Positions 34,931 through 44,270 of a DNA stretch of 64,000 bases are shown piece after piece. How positions within the stretch are numbered: the stretch's first letter is position 1; every line of letters starts with the position of its first letter. Below the pieces are notes generated by a model, which did no database searches, was not told where the DNA came from, and was given only the letters and a program-made list of their open reading frames with translations. The position numbers were made by a program, and so were the translations under genes. This DNA comes from Streptomyces aurantiogriseus (GTDB lineage: Bacteria; Actinomycetota; Actinomycetes; Streptomycetales; Streptomycetaceae), in assembly GCF_014649375.1 (NCBI RefSeq), contig NZ_BMSX01000025.1:1-64000 (forward strand), read 5' to 3'.

Positions 34931-36043
34931 GTGAGTTCCCCAGATCCGCAGGTTCGCGCAGCGCGAAACCACTCAACCCCGGCCGGTGGGCGCGGGCCCG
35001 TCGTCGCCGTCACCGGCGCCGCGACCGGGGTGGGCGCGCTGCTCACCGAGCGGCTCGCCGCGTCGGACGAGATCAAACAGGTCGTCGCCATCGACGAGCG
35101 GCGGGGCGAGTGCGACGCGGCACAGTGGCACATCCTCGACGTCCGGGACCCGGCGATCGCCGACAAGCTGCGCGGCGCGGACGTGGTGGTCCACCTCGCG
35201 CTCGACCTCGACCTGGGGAGTGACAGCGCCGCCCGTACGGCCTACAACGTGCGGGGAACGCAGACCGTGCTGACCGCCGCCGCGGCGGCCGGGGTGCACC
35301 GTGTGGTGCTGTGCACCTCCGCGATGGTCTACGGCGCGCTGCCGGACAACGAACTGCCGCTGTCGGAGGAAGCGGAGCTGAAGGCGACGGCCGAGGCGAC
35401 CGGCGTCGGGGACCTGCTGGAGATCGAACGGCTGGCGCGGCGCGCTCCGCGGGCGCATCCGGGGCTCAACGTCACCGTGGTGCGGCCCGCGGTGCTGGTC
35501 GGCGGCACCGACACCGCGCTGACCCGGTACTTCGAGTCGCCCCGGCTGCTCGTCGTCGCCGGGTCGCGGCCGGCCTGGCAGTTCTGCCACGTCGAGGATC
35601 TGTGCGGTGCTCTGGAGTACGCCGTCCTGGAGAAGGTCGACGGGGAGCTGGCCGTGGGGTGCGACGGGTGGCTGGAGCAGGAGGAGGTCGAGGAGCTCAG
35701 CGGGATCCGGCGGATGGAGCTGCCGTCGGCGGTCGCGCTGGGCGCTGCCGCTCGGCTGCACCGGATCGGGCTCACGCCGTCTCCGGCGGGGGACCTGGCG
35801 TACACGATGTACCCGTGGGTGGTGAGTGGGAGCCGGCTGCATGATGCCGGGTGGCGCCCGCGGTGGACCAATGAGGAGGTGCTCGCGGAGCTGCTGGAGG
35901 AGGTCGCCGGGCGGCACACGGTGGCTGGGCGGCGGCTGGGGCGGAAGGATGCGACGGCTGCGGGTGCTGCGGGGGCGACGGTGGCTCTGCTGGGCGCGGC
36001 GGCTGTGGTGCGGAGGGCCCGGAAGGCTCGGCGGAGGGTTTGA
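34931..36043 (+). CDS. NAD-dependent epimerase/SDR protein with C-terminal membrane anchor
   Basis: A 370-aa extended SDR. VTGAATGVGALL (about 25-36) is the dinucleotide loop, DVVVHLA the fourth strand and MVYGALPD supplies the active-site tyrosine region; the usual YxxxK lysine is not obvious. Near the C-terminus, AAGAAGATVALLGAAAVV forms a single hydrophobic segment followed by an Arg/Lys tail, suggesting attachment to the membrane inner face. GTG at 34931 has TGGAGA upstream. Divergent from the zinc protease. Substrate unknown. Confidence 0.8.
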   Translation: MSSPDPQVRAARNHSTPAGGRGPVVAVTGAATGVGALLTERLAASDEIKQVVAIDERRGECDAAQWHILDVRDPAIADKLRGADVVVHLALDLDLGSDSAARTAYNVRGTQTVLTAAAAAGVHRVVLCTSAMVYGALPDNELPLSEEAELKATAEATGVGDLLEIERLARRAPRAHPGLNVTVVRPAVLVGGTDTALTRYFESPRLLVVAGSRPAWQFCHVEDLCGALEYAVLEKVDGELAVGCDGWLEQEEVEELSGIRRMELPSAVALGAAARLHRIGLTPSPAGDLAYTMYPWVVSGSRLHDAGWRPRWTNEEVLAELLEEVAGRHTVAGRRLGRKDATAAGAAGATVALLGAAAVVRRARKARRRV

Positions 36044-36385
36044 GGGGCGGGCGGGAAGGGGGCGCGGGGTGGGTGCGGGCCTTGAGTTTCTCGCCCCCGC
36101 CGCCCCTACCCGTCCCATCCCCAGGGGCTGCGCCCCTGCGCCCCACGCGGGGCTGCGCCCCTGCGCCCCCGCTGCGGCCTGAACGGCCTCGTCCTCAATC
36201 GCCGGACGGGCTGATGTGCCCCGACCGGTGCTGAATGGCCTGCCCGGCGCTGAATGGCACGCTCGGGATGAATGGCTCGCCCAGGGGCGAAAACACGTCC
36301 CTGTCGGAGTCTCCGAAGAGGCACGCGTGTGTGTCGGAGGGGGACGCCGTTCCCGCTCGTTGCCGACGTGCGGCACGATGAAGGT
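36044..36385. other. intergenic region holding dispersed GC-rich element, copy A
   Basis: No gene supported. Positions 36091-36214 form copy A of a modular repeat whose second copy is at 44271-44680. It has a 39-nt left module, GGGGCTGCGCCCC hairpin units and a right module ending GGACGGGCTGA. The remaining 170 bp contain short TGAATGGC direct repeats (36222-36275) and lead into the moaE promoter. Confidence 0.6.
36091..36214. repeat. dispersed GC-rich modular element, copy A
   Basis: The left module (36091-36129) is identical over 39 nt to 44271-44309. Two units of GGGGCTGCGCCCCTGCG follow, each able to form a GGGGC/GCCCC hairpin. The right module, CCTGAACGGCCTCGTCCTCAA...GGACGGGCTGA, matches the end of copy B with few changes. 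It begins 48 nt after a stop codon. Confidence 0.8.
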
Positions 36386-36847
36386 ATGGCACCCAGCAAT
36401 GATCATCCCGGTGAGCAGGCGGCGCAGGACCCCATCAAGCTGATCGCGATTCGTGACACCGCGCTTTCCCTGGACGAGGTCTTCCGGGCCGTGGGGGACG
36501 ACGCGGCCGGTGGGACGGCGCTGTTCGTGGGGACGGTGCGGAACCATGACGGGGGTGCCGACGTCGATGCGCTCGGGTACTCCTGCCATCCCACCGCCGA
36601 GGCGGAGATGCGGCGGATCGCGGAGAAGGTGGTCGCCGAGTATCCGGTGCGGGCGCTCGCGGCCGTGCATCGTGTGGGGGACCTGGCCGTGGGGGATCTC
36701 GCGGTCGTCGTCGCCGTGTCGTGTCCGCATCGCGGGGAGGCCTTCGAGGCCTGCCGGAAGCTGATCGACGACCTCAAGCACGAGGTGCCGATCTGGAAGC
36801 ACCAGAAGTTCTCCGACGGGACCGAGGAGTGGGTGGGAGCCTGCTGA
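36386..36847 (+). CDS. moaE: molybdopterin synthase catalytic subunit MoaE
   Basis: A 153-aa protein with the MoaE core: LFVGTVRNHDGG, LGYSCHPTAEAEM, VHRVGDLAVGD, CPHRGEAFEAC and the catalytic-lysine segment PIWKHQKFSDG. MoaE transfers sulfur from thiocarboxylated MoaD to cyclic pyranopterin monophosphate; MoeZ at 3378 activates MoaD. No moaD is adjacent. ATG 36386 lies 6 nt after CACGAT (36374-36379) with no proper Shine-Dalgarno sequence, so probably leaderless. Confidence 0.92.
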   Translation: MAPSNDHPGEQAAQDPIKLIAIRDTALSLDEVFRAVGDDAAGGTALFVGTVRNHDGGADVDALGYSCHPTAEAEMRRIAEKVVAEYPVRALAAVHRVGDLAVGDLAVVVAVSCPHRGEAFEACRKLIDDLKHEVPIWKHQKFSDGTEEWVGAC

Positions 36848-36975
36848 GTGCGGGGCCCCGTCCGCCGGCGGCCTCCGGTTGCGTAACCGCACCCCTGGCG
36901 TGAGCGTTGTCAGTGCGGATGGTTAATCTGCTGATCAGTCAGTTGCGGTCGCTCAATTGGGGTTGGGAGGTCGGC

Positions 36976-37140
36976 ATGGCGGCGCTCGCCTGGTTGCTCA
37001 TTCCGCTGGTGGCTGCGATCGGTGCCGGTCTGTGGGGAAGTTGGGCCAACCGGACCCGCAAGGTCCGCGGCGACGGTCCCGAGCTGGACGGGTACGCCAG
37101 GTTCCGCGCAGCCATGGAGAAGTCGCACTCCGGTACGTGA
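36976..37140 (+). CDS. small single-pass membrane protein
   Basis: A 54-aa protein with one N-terminal hydrophobic helix (AALAWLLIPLVAAIGAGLWG) and a basic-then-polar tail. Start is the ATG at 36976, with GGGAGG 5 nt upstream; upstream in-frame starts lack ribosome-binding sites. Located between moaE and the Lon-like protease. Function unknown. Confidence 0.65.
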   Translation: MAALAWLLIPLVAAIGAGLWGSWANRTRKVRGDGPELDGYARFRAAMEKSHSGT

Positions 37141-37229
37141 GATACCGGGGGTATGGGGGGTGCAGGGGGTACTGGAGCGGGCGGTGGCCCTGACGGTGCG
37201 CTGACAGAAGCGTCCCGTACTGTCGAGGC

Positions 37230-38324
37230 ATGCCACGCCGCACCGCGACGATGCTCGCTTCCACCCTGATGCTGATCGCGCTCCTGTGCGCGGGAGTACT
37301 CATCCCCGTGCCGTACGCGGAGATGTCTCCGGGGCCGACGGTGAACACCCTCGGCGAACACGGCGGCGAGCCGGTGCTGCAGATCTCCGGGCGGAAGACC
37401 TACGCCACGAGCGGCCACCTCAACATGACCACCGTGCGCGTCACCAGCGCCGACTACCGGATGAACCTCGTCGAGGCCGTCTACGGATGGCTCGCACACG
37501 ACAACAAGGTCGTGCCGCACGACACGCTGTACCCGGACGGCAAGACCGAGGAGGAGTCCACCCAGGAGAACGCCGAGGAGTTCAGCCAGTCCCAGGAGAG
37601 CGCCAAGGTCGCCGCCCTCAAGGAGCTGGACGTCCCGGTGCAGTCCTGGGTGATCGTCTCGACCGTGGTGAAGGGCTCGCCCGCCGAGGACCGGCTGCAC
37701 GCCGGCGATGTGATCAAGGCCGTGGACGGTACGGCGGTGAAGGAGCCGGCCGACGTCGCCAAGCTGGTGACCAAGCACAAGCCCGGCGAGGACGTCGTCT
37801 TCACGATCGTGCCGGCGAAGGAGCAGGCCGCCGCCGAGAAGGCGAACCGGACGGCGACCAGGACCCAGGACGTCAAGATCACCACGGCGGCGTCCGACGA
37901 CAGCGGCGAGAAGCGCGCCATCGTCGGGATCTCCGCCGGGACCGACCACACCTTCCCGTTCGCCATCGACATCAAGCTCGCCGACGTGGGCGGGCCGAGC
38001 GCCGGTCTGATGTTCGCGCTCGGCATCTACGACAAGCTCACCCCGGGCAGCCTGACCGGCGGGAAGTTCGTCGCCGGCACCGGGACCATCGACGACAACG
38101 GCAAGGTCGGGCCGATCGGCGGCGTCGAGATGAAGACCGTCGGCGCGCGCGACAAGGGCGCCCAGTACTTCCTCACGCCCGCCGACAACTGCGCCGCCGC
38201 CGCCAAGGACACCCCGAGCGGGCTCACGCTCATCAAGGTGAACACCATCGACGACGCCCTCGGCGCCCTGAAGGACATCCGCAGCGGCGACACGGCCGAT
38301 CTGCCGAAGTGCACGGTCAAGTAG
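37230..38324 (+). CDS. membrane-anchored PDZ-Lon (S16) family protease, YlbL-like
   Basis: A 364-aa protein. An N-terminal signal anchor (LMLIALLCAGVLIPVPY) is followed by a PDZ domain (about 140-210: VVKGSPAEDRLHAGDVIKAVDG) and a Lon proteolytic domain. The Ser-Lys dyad is in GGPSAGLMFAL (Ser near 257) and GGVEMKTVGAR (Lys near 299). It would act on the outer face of the membrane. Comparable to B. subtilis YlbL and M. tuberculosis Rv3194c. ATG 37230 lies 6 nt after TACTGT (37218-37223), fitting a leaderless start. Confidence 0.9.
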   Translation: MPRRTATMLASTLMLIALLCAGVLIPVPYAEMSPGPTVNTLGEHGGEPVLQISGRKTYATSGHLNMTTVRVTSADYRMNLVEAVYGWLAHDNKVVPHDTLYPDGKTEEESTQENAEEFSQSQESAKVAALKELDVPVQSWVIVSTVVKGSPAEDRLHAGDVIKAVDGTAVKEPADVAKLVTKHKPGEDVVFTIVPAKEQAAAEKANRTATRTQDVKITTAASDDSGEKRAIVGISAGTDHTFPFAIDIKLADVGGPSAGLMFALGIYDKLTPGSLTGGKFVAGTGTIDDNGKVGPIGGVEMKTVGARDKGAQYFLTPADNCAAAAKDTPSGLTLIKVNTIDDALGALKDIRSGDTADLPKCTVK

Positions 38325-38357
38325 TCCGGCAGGGCGCCGGGCGAGCAGTCGGACAGG

Positions 38358-38900
38358 CTACTCCTCGAAGGTCGCCGACAGCGCCTCCGCCAGGCCCGGG
38401 ACCAGGTCCCCGCCCGTGAGGACCTCCGTCGGGGCGTCCTTCTCACGCAGTCGCAGAGCCGACTCGCGGCCGCCGTCACGCAGGACCGCGACCGTCATCC
38501 GGACCTCCTGGCGGTCGGGGTGGTCCGCCACCCACCGCGCCAGCTCCGCCTCGCTCAGGCCCTGCGGGACCTGGGCCTCGGCGGAAGGCGGCAGCATCAG
38601 GCGCTCCACGGTGAGGGCGCAGCCGGTGACCGCGTCGGGCCAGGCGATCGTGGCCAGGAACTCGTCGAGCGGCTTGTCCGTTGGCACTTCGTCCTGCTCG
38701 ATCGGGGTGAGACCGGTGGTCTCGGACTCGTCCTCCAGACCGAGCTGGGCGGCGAGCGAGGGTTCCTGAGCCCGCAGTCGTGCGGTGTCTACGAGGGCGA
38801 AGAGGCGGGCGGGCTGGTCCCAGCCGAGGCCGGAGGCGTACTCGTCGATCTCGAGCACGGCCCGGGTGAGCGGGTTCGCTGCCATGGGAGTGTTGGACAT
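38358..38900 (-). CDS. PPA1309 family protein
   Basis: A 180-aa conserved actinobacterial protein starting MSNTPMAANPLTRAVLEIDEYASGLGWDQPARLFALVDT, the pattern of the PPA1309 family. No catalytic motif or membrane segment; function unknown. ATG 38900 lies 7 nt downstream of a -10-like CAGGAT on the minus strand (38913-38908). It is convergent with the PDZ-Lon protease gene and divergent from the UPF0182 gene. Confidence 0.82.
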   Translation of the reverse strand: MSNTPMAANPLTRAVLEIDEYASGLGWDQPARLFALVDTARLRAQEPSLAAQLGLEDESETTGLTPIEQDEVPTDKPLDEFLATIAWPDAVTGCALTVERLMLPPSAEAQVPQGLSEAELARWVADHPDRQEVRMTVAVLRDGGRESALRLREKDAPTEVLTGGDLVPGLAEALSATFEE

Positions 38901-39043
38901 GGTCACAATCCTGCCTCGTTCCTGGCCGGAATCGGGAACCGAGTAAACGGTGAGTAAGTTGCATAGGTGGGGGCCCACGATCACGGGGGGCCGCCCACGG
39001 TCCACGAACACGCGGGCCTGACGGATCAACAGCGACTTTCGAG

Positions 39044-42000
39044 GTGCGCACCTTGGCTTTCCAGATGCCGGACCGCGGCGGAGGCCCGACGGGGCCGCGG
39101 ATCAGAGTGGGCCGCCCGTCCCGGCGCGTCCGGACCCTGCTCATGACACTGGGCGTCCTTGCCGTGCTCGGCATGGCGTTCACGATGTTCGCCGGGTTCT
39201 GGACGGACTGGCTCTGGTACCGGTCCGTGAACTACTCGTCGGTGTTCACGACCACCCTGTGGACCAAGATCGGGCTCTTCTTCGTCTTCGGTCTGCTGAT
39301 GGCCCTCGCGGTCGGCTTCAACATCTGGCTGGCCCACCGGTTGCGCCCGCCGCTGAGCGCCATGTCGATGGAGCAGCAGAGCCTCGACCGCTACCGGATG
39401 GGCATCGCGCCGTACAAGAAGTGGCTGCTCTTCGGGATCACCGCCCTGGTGGGGCTGATCGCCGGCGCCTCGGCGTCGGGGCAGTGGCGGACGTGGCTGA
39501 TGTGGGTCAACGGCGTGCCCTTCGGACAGAAGGACCCGCAGTTCCACCTCGACGTCTCGTTCTACGCCTTCGACCTGCCCTGGTACCGGTTCCTGCTCGG
39601 CTTCGGCTTCGCCGCCGCGATCCTCTCCCTGATCGCTGCCGCGCTCACCCACTACCTGTACGGCGGACTGCGCGTCACCAGCCCCGGCGCGCGCGCCACG
39701 GCCGCGGCCACCGGACACCTGTCCGTGCTGCTCGGGATCTTCGTCGCGCTCAAGGCGGTCGCCTACTGGCTCGACCGGTACGGCCTGGCCGTGAAGTCCA
39801 GCGACTTCAAGGCCACGGACAACTGGACGGGCCTGCGGTACGTCGACGCCAACGCCTACCTGCCGGCCAAGACGATCCTGTTCTGCATCGCCGTCATCTG
39901 CGCCCTGCTGTTCTTCGCCACCCTGTGGCGCCGCACCTGGCAGCTCCCGGTGATCGGCTTCGGTCTGATGGTGCTGTCCGCGATCCTGATCGGCGGCCTC
40001 TACCCGGCGATCGTCCAGAAGTTCCAGGTCCAGCCGAACGAGCAGGCCAAGGAAGCGCCGTACGTCGCGAAGAACCTGAAGGCGACGCGCGAGGCCTACG
40101 GCATCGACGACGCCCAGGTCACCGAGTACTCGGGGACGAGCAAGACCGAGGACAAGACGCAGCTGCGTGACGACGTCGACGCCACGGCGAGCATCCGCGT
40201 CCTGGACCCGAACATCGTGTCGCCGACCTTCCAGCAGCTCCAGCAGATGCGGAAGTACTACGCCTTCCCGAACAACCTGGACGTGGACCGCTACAGCGTG
40301 AACGGCGAGGACCAGGACACGGTCATCGGTCTGCGCGAGCTGAACCTGGCGGGTGTCGACAAGCAGAACTGGATCAACAACCACTTCCGCTACACCCACG
40401 GCTACGGCGTGGTCGCCGCCAAGGGCACCACCGCCGATTCCGAGGGCCGCCCGGCGTTCACCGAGTCCGACCTGCCGTCCCAGGGTGTCCTGGGGAAGTA
40501 CCAACAGCGGATCTACTACGGCGAGAAGACGACCACGTACTCGATCGTCGGCGGTCCCCAGAAGGAGATCGACTACTCCGACGACGACGGCGAGAAGACC
40601 ACCAGCTACACCGGCAAGAGCGGGGTCAACCTCTCCAACCCGGTCAACCGGGCCGCGTACGCGGTGGCGTTCGGCGAGCCGCAGATCCTGTACTCCGGTG
40701 CGATCGGCGAGGGCTCGCGGATCCTGTACAACCGCACGCCGAAGGAGCGCGTCGAGGCGGTCGCCCCCTGGCTGACCATCGACGGCGACGCCTACCCGGC
40801 GGTCGTGGGCGACAAGATCCAGTGGATCGTCGACGCGTACACGACCACCAACGGCTACCCGTACGCCTCACGTACGACCCTCGGCGATACGACGGCCGAC
40901 TCGCTGACCGCCACCAACAACAACCGCGCGGTGGTGGCCCAGCAGAACCAGGTCAACTACATCCGCAACTCGGTGAAGGCGACCGTCGACGCGTACACCG
41001 GCGAGGTCAAGCTCTACCAGTGGGACACCCAGGACCCGGTCCTGAAGACCTGGATGAAGGCGTTCCCGGGCACGGTGGAGAAGAAGTCGGCGATCTCCGC
41101 CGATCTGATGGCTCATCTCCGGTACCCGCAGGACCTGTTCAAGGTCCAGCGCGAGCTGCTCACCCGCTACCACGTGAAGGACGCGACGACGTTCCTGAGC
41201 GGCAGCGAGGTGTGGCAGGTGCCGAACGACCCGACCAACCAGTCGGGCGACGCGGTGCCGCCGTACTACCTGAGCATGAAGATGCCCGACCAGACGGCAC
41301 AGGCGTTCTCACTGACGACGACGTTCACGCCCAACGGCCGGGACAACCTCAGTGCGTTCATGTCGGTCGACTCCGAGGCCGGGACGCCCGGCTACGGCAA
41401 GATCAGAGTGCTGAAACTGCCGACGAGTACGACCGTCGACGGACCCAAACAGGTCCAGAGCCAGTTCAACTCCGAACAGGACATCGCCGAGTCCATCAGG
41501 CTGCTGAAGGGCGGCGACTCGGAGGTCGAGTACGGCAATCTGCTGACGGTGCCGCTCGACGGAGGACTGCTCTATGTGGAGCCGGTCTACGTCCGTGGTG
41601 GCGGACTCAAGTACCCACTGCTGCGCAAGGTGTTGGTGACCTACGGAGGCAACACCGCCTTCGAGGACACCCTCGACGAGGCCCTCAACAAGGTCTTCGG
41701 AGCGGAGGCTACGACTCCGACGCCGCCGGACGACGGTGACACCACCACCCCGCCGCCGACGTCCACCAACCCGACGGTCCAGGAGGCGTTGAAGGACGCC
41801 CAGGAGGCCTTCGCCGCCGGCCAGGAAGCTCTGAAGAAGCCCGACTGGGAGGCGTACGCCAAGGCGCAGAAGGAGCTCGAGGCCGCGCTGCAGCGGGCCC
41901 AGGAGGCGCAGGCCGAGGCGGACAAGAGCGGCAGCGGCGGCAGCAGTGGCGACAAGGCCACCAGCAGCCCGAGTCCGACCGCCAGCCCGCGCGCGAGCGG

Positions 42001-42046
42001 CAAACCGAGCAGCAGCCCCAGTCCCAGCAGTAGTCCCAGCGGCTGA
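39044..42046 (+). CDS. UPF0182 family large membrane protein
   Basis: A 1000-aa protein. Seven membrane helices lie in the first 330 residues. A large, presumably extracytoplasmic domain follows (about 340-890), with conserved PYVAKNLKATREAYGI, RDPAIL-like and YPQDLFKVQRELLTRYHV segments. A Gln/Glu/Ala coiled stretch and a Ser/Pro-rich tail end the protein. Equivalent to M. tuberculosis Rv3193c beside the Lon-like protease. Function unknown. Start given as the GTG at 39044; the TTG at 39053 and ATG at 39065 are alternatives, the TTG having GAGG at better distance. Confidence 0.87.
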   Translation: MRTLAFQMPDRGGGPTGPRIRVGRPSRRVRTLLMTLGVLAVLGMAFTMFAGFWTDWLWYRSVNYSSVFTTTLWTKIGLFFVFGLLMALAVGFNIWLAHRLRPPLSAMSMEQQSLDRYRMGIAPYKKWLLFGITALVGLIAGASASGQWRTWLMWVNGVPFGQKDPQFHLDVSFYAFDLPWYRFLLGFGFAAAILSLIAAALTHYLYGGLRVTSPGARATAAATGHLSVLLGIFVALKAVAYWLDRYGLAVKSSDFKATDNWTGLRYVDANAYLPAKTILFCIAVICALLFFATLWRRTWQLPVIGFGLMVLSAILIGGLYPAIVQKFQVQPNEQAKEAPYVAKNLKATREAYGIDDAQVTEYSGTSKTEDKTQLRDDVDATASIRVLDPNIVSPTFQQLQQMRKYYAFPNNLDVDRYSVNGEDQDTVIGLRELNLAGVDKQNWINNHFRYTHGYGVVAAKGTTADSEGRPAFTESDLPSQGVLGKYQQRIYYGEKTTTYSIVGGPQKEIDYSDDDGEKTTSYTGKSGVNLSNPVNRAAYAVAFGEPQILYSGAIGEGSRILYNRTPKERVEAVAPWLTIDGDAYPAVVGDKIQWIVDAYTTTNGYPYASRTTLGDTTADSLTATNNNRAVVAQQNQVNYIRNSVKATVDAYTGEVKLYQWDTQDPVLKTWMKAFPGTVEKKSAISADLMAHLRYPQDLFKVQRELLTRYHVKDATTFLSGSEVWQVPNDPTNQSGDAVPPYYLSMKMPDQTAQAFSLTTTFTPNGRDNLSAFMSVDSEAGTPGYGKIRVLKLPTSTTVDGPKQVQSQFNSEQDIAESIRLLKGGDSEVEYGNLLTVPLDGGLLYVEPVYVRGGGLKYPLLRKVLVTYGGNTAFEDTLDEALNKVFGAEATTPTPPDDGDTTTPPPTSTNPTVQEALKDAQEAFAAGQEALKKPDWEAYAKAQKELEAALQRAQEAQAEADKSGSGGSSGDKATSSPSPTASPRASGKPSSSPSPSSSPSG

Positions 42047-42089
42047 TCAACAAGCCCCGCCCGCGCCGTGATACGGTTACGGAACACGG

Positions 42090-42163
42090 CGCGGGGTGGA
42101 GCAGCTCGGTAGCTCGCTGGGCTCATAACCCAGAGGTCGCAGGTTCAAATCCTGTCCCCGCTA
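42090..42163 (+). tRNA. initiator tRNA-fMet (CAT), copy 1
   Basis: A 74-nt cloverleaf. The acceptor arm CGCGGGG/CCCCGCT leaves position 1 (C) opposite U72 unpaired, and the anticodon stem ends in three G:C pairs (GGG-CTCATAA-CCC); both mark an initiator tRNA. Anticodon CAT is at 42124-42126, the T-loop is TTCAAAT and the discriminator is A at 42163. CCA is not encoded. Identical to the copy at 44827. Confidence 0.97.
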
Positions 42164-42170
42164 CTGAAGG

Positions 42171-42207
42171 CGAAGGCCCGGATCCTGACAAAGGATCCGG
42201 GCCTTCG
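42171..42207 (+). terminator. terminator downstream of tRNA-fMet copy 1
   Basis: CGAAGGCCCGGATCCT (42171-42186) pairs perfectly with AGGATCCGGGCCTTCG (42192-42207), a 16-bp stem with a GACAA loop, 7 nt after the tRNA 3' end. Confidence 0.85.
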
Positions 42208-42370
42208 TGGTGTGCGAACGCATGTGCTCGAAGCCCGGATCGCCGCGCCGCCTCCGGGAGTTGAGAGAACTGTGTTTGACTTGTCTCTCTGTGGGCATGT
42301 CGACAAAACGCTGAAGTGACCTCACGGGCTGCGGTATACCAGGTGTACCCGGGTTGCAGGTGGTGCGACG

Positions 42371-44236
42371 ATGGACGTTATGGGGGACAAGGCAACTCTG
42401 TTCGAGACAGGGCGATTTGTGCAGCCTTCCGATGAGGAAGCGACCCCGGACCAGACTCTGGACGAGCACGATGAGAGTCGGGACGAGAACCGGGACGAGA
42501 CGGGGGAGGCCGTCGAGGAGGCACGGCAGCGGCTCGCCGCCGAGGCCGGCGATGTCGAGGCGATGAGCGTCCTCGGGGCCATGCTGCTGCGCCGCGGCGA
42601 TCTCGACGGTGCCGAGCCCCATCTGCGTGCCGCCACTGCGGCCGGCGACCGGGCCGCCGCCAACAACCTGGGTGTCCTCCTCCACCAGCGCGGCTACGCC
42701 GACGAGGCCGCCGGATGGTGGCGGGTCGCCGCCGTCGCCGGCTCCGCGGCCGCCGCGCACGCACTGGGCCGCCACCACCGTGAGCGCGGGGACGAGCCCG
42801 CCGCCGAGTACTGGCTGCGTCAGTCCGCCGAGCAGGGGCACGTGCTGGGCGCCTACGCCCTCGCCGACCTGCTGGAGCACCGCGGGGACCGCGGCGCCGA
42901 GCGGTGGATGCGGGCCGCGGCCGAGCGGGGGCACCGGGAGGCGGCGTACCGGCTGGCGCGCGCGCTCGACCGGCAGGGGGAGCGGGTCGCCGACGGCGAC
43001 AAGAGTGTCGCGGACAACGGCGTCTCCTCCTCGGCAGAGGCCGAGCAGTGGTACAGACAGGCCGCCGCGCGCGGACACCGGCGGGCCGCGCTGCATCTCG
43101 GCGCGATCCTGGAGAAGCGGGGTGACCTCAAGGAGGCCGGGCGCTGGTACCTGACGTCCGCCAAGGACGGCGAGCCGCGGGCCGCCTGTGCGCTCGGGTT
43201 CCTGCTGCGTGACGCCGGGGACACCGAGAACGCCGCCGTGTGGTGGCTGCGGGCCGCGCAGGACGGCAACGGCAACGCGGCGAACGCGCTGGGCGCGCTG
43301 TACGCCGAGCGGGGCCAGACCCAGACCGCCGAGCGCTGGTACCGGGCCGCGATGGACGCGGGCGACGACAACGGCGCCTACAACCTCGGGCTGCTCTGCG
43401 CCGAGCAGGGCCGCATCGCGCAGGCCGAACAGTGGTACCGGCGTGCCGCGTACGCCGGGCACCGTGAGGCCGCCAACGCGCTCGCCATCCTGCTGCTGCA
43501 GGGAGGGGACACGGCCGGGGCCGAGCCGTGGTTCTCCAAGGCCGCGGAGGCGGGGAGCGTGGACGCCGCGTTCAACCTGGGGATCCTGTTCGCGGGGCGG
43601 GGCGAGGATGCCGTGGCGCTGCGCTGGTACGAGCGGGCTGCGGCCGCCGGACACACGGAAGCCGCGTTGCAGGTCGGCATGGCGCGGCTGCGGGACGGGG
43701 ACGAGCTGGAGGCCGAACGGCATCTGCGGTGTGCCGCCGGCGGGGGGAGCGCGGAGGCGGCGTACCGGCTGGCGGCCGTGCTCGACGCGCGGCGGCCGCC
43801 GGCGCCCGCGCACGAGCTCGGGGAGTCCGTGCACGAGAAGACCGAGTGTGAGGAGTGGTACGAGCGGGCGGCGTCCCAGGGGCATCGGCGGGCGCAGGTG
43901 CGGGTGGGCATGCTGGCCGCCGCGCGGGGCGACGTGGTGGAGGCGGCGCGGTGGTACCGGGAAGCCGCGGAGGCCGGGTCTCGCAACGGGGCCTTCAATC
44001 TGGGGCTGCTGTTGGCACGGGAGGGGAGTGAGCCGGAGGCTGCCGTGTGGTGGACGCGAGCGGCGGACGCGGGGCATGGGCGGGCGGCGTTGCGGCTGGC
44101 CCTGGTCTACGCGCGTCGGGGGGAGCTCGCGGAGGGGCAGCGGTGGGCGGATCGGGCGGTGTCTCTGGGGCCGGGGGAGGTGGCGGAGCGGGCGGCTCGG
44201 TTGCGGGACGCTCTGCGGGAGGAGTTGTCGGCGTGA
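42371..44236 (+). CDS. Sel1/TPR-like repeat protein
   Basis: A 621-aa protein. After an acidic N-terminal tail (about 20-45, Asp/Glu-rich) it is built almost entirely of Sel1-like repeats of about 36 residues with the pattern AxxWYRxAAxxGHxxAAxxLGxLLxxxGDxxxA, roughly fourteen to fifteen copies. Such solenoids are protein-protein scaffolds. No enzymatic domain, signal peptide or membrane segment. ATG at 42371 (a second ATG at 42380). The gene is bracketed by identical tRNA-fMet genes. Codon GC stays high to the end and a dispersed GC-rich element begins 35 nt after the stop. Confidence 0.85.
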   Translation: MDVMGDKATLFETGRFVQPSDEEATPDQTLDEHDESRDENRDETGEAVEEARQRLAAEAGDVEAMSVLGAMLLRRGDLDGAEPHLRAATAAGDRAAANNLGVLLHQRGYADEAAGWWRVAAVAGSAAAAHALGRHHRERGDEPAAEYWLRQSAEQGHVLGAYALADLLEHRGDRGAERWMRAAAERGHREAAYRLARALDRQGERVADGDKSVADNGVSSSAEAEQWYRQAAARGHRRAALHLGAILEKRGDLKEAGRWYLTSAKDGEPRAACALGFLLRDAGDTENAAVWWLRAAQDGNGNAANALGALYAERGQTQTAERWYRAAMDAGDDNGAYNLGLLCAEQGRIAQAEQWYRRAAYAGHREAANALAILLLQGGDTAGAEPWFSKAAEAGSVDAAFNLGILFAGRGEDAVALRWYERAAAAGHTEAALQVGMARLRDGDELEAERHLRCAAGGGSAEAAYRLAAVLDARRPPAPAHELGESVHEKTECEEWYERAASQGHRRAQVRVGMLAAARGDVVEAARWYREAAEAGSRNGAFNLGLLLAREGSEPEAAVWWTRAADAGHGRAALRLALVYARRGELAEGQRWADRAVSLGPGEVAERAARLRDALREELSA

Positions 44237-44270
44237 GGGCAGCTCGCCGCTGTCGTTGCCGAGGGGGTTT

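Larger units (their letters stand above)
42047..42370. other. intergenic region with tRNA, its terminator and a promoter
   Basis: Contains the first tRNA-fMet (42090-42163), a 16-bp terminator hairpin (42171-42207) and, for the Sel1 gene, a promoter-like CTGAAG (42311-42316), 18-nt spacer and TATACC (42335-42340). About 100 bp between the terminator and the promoter show nothing recognisable. Confidence 0.6.
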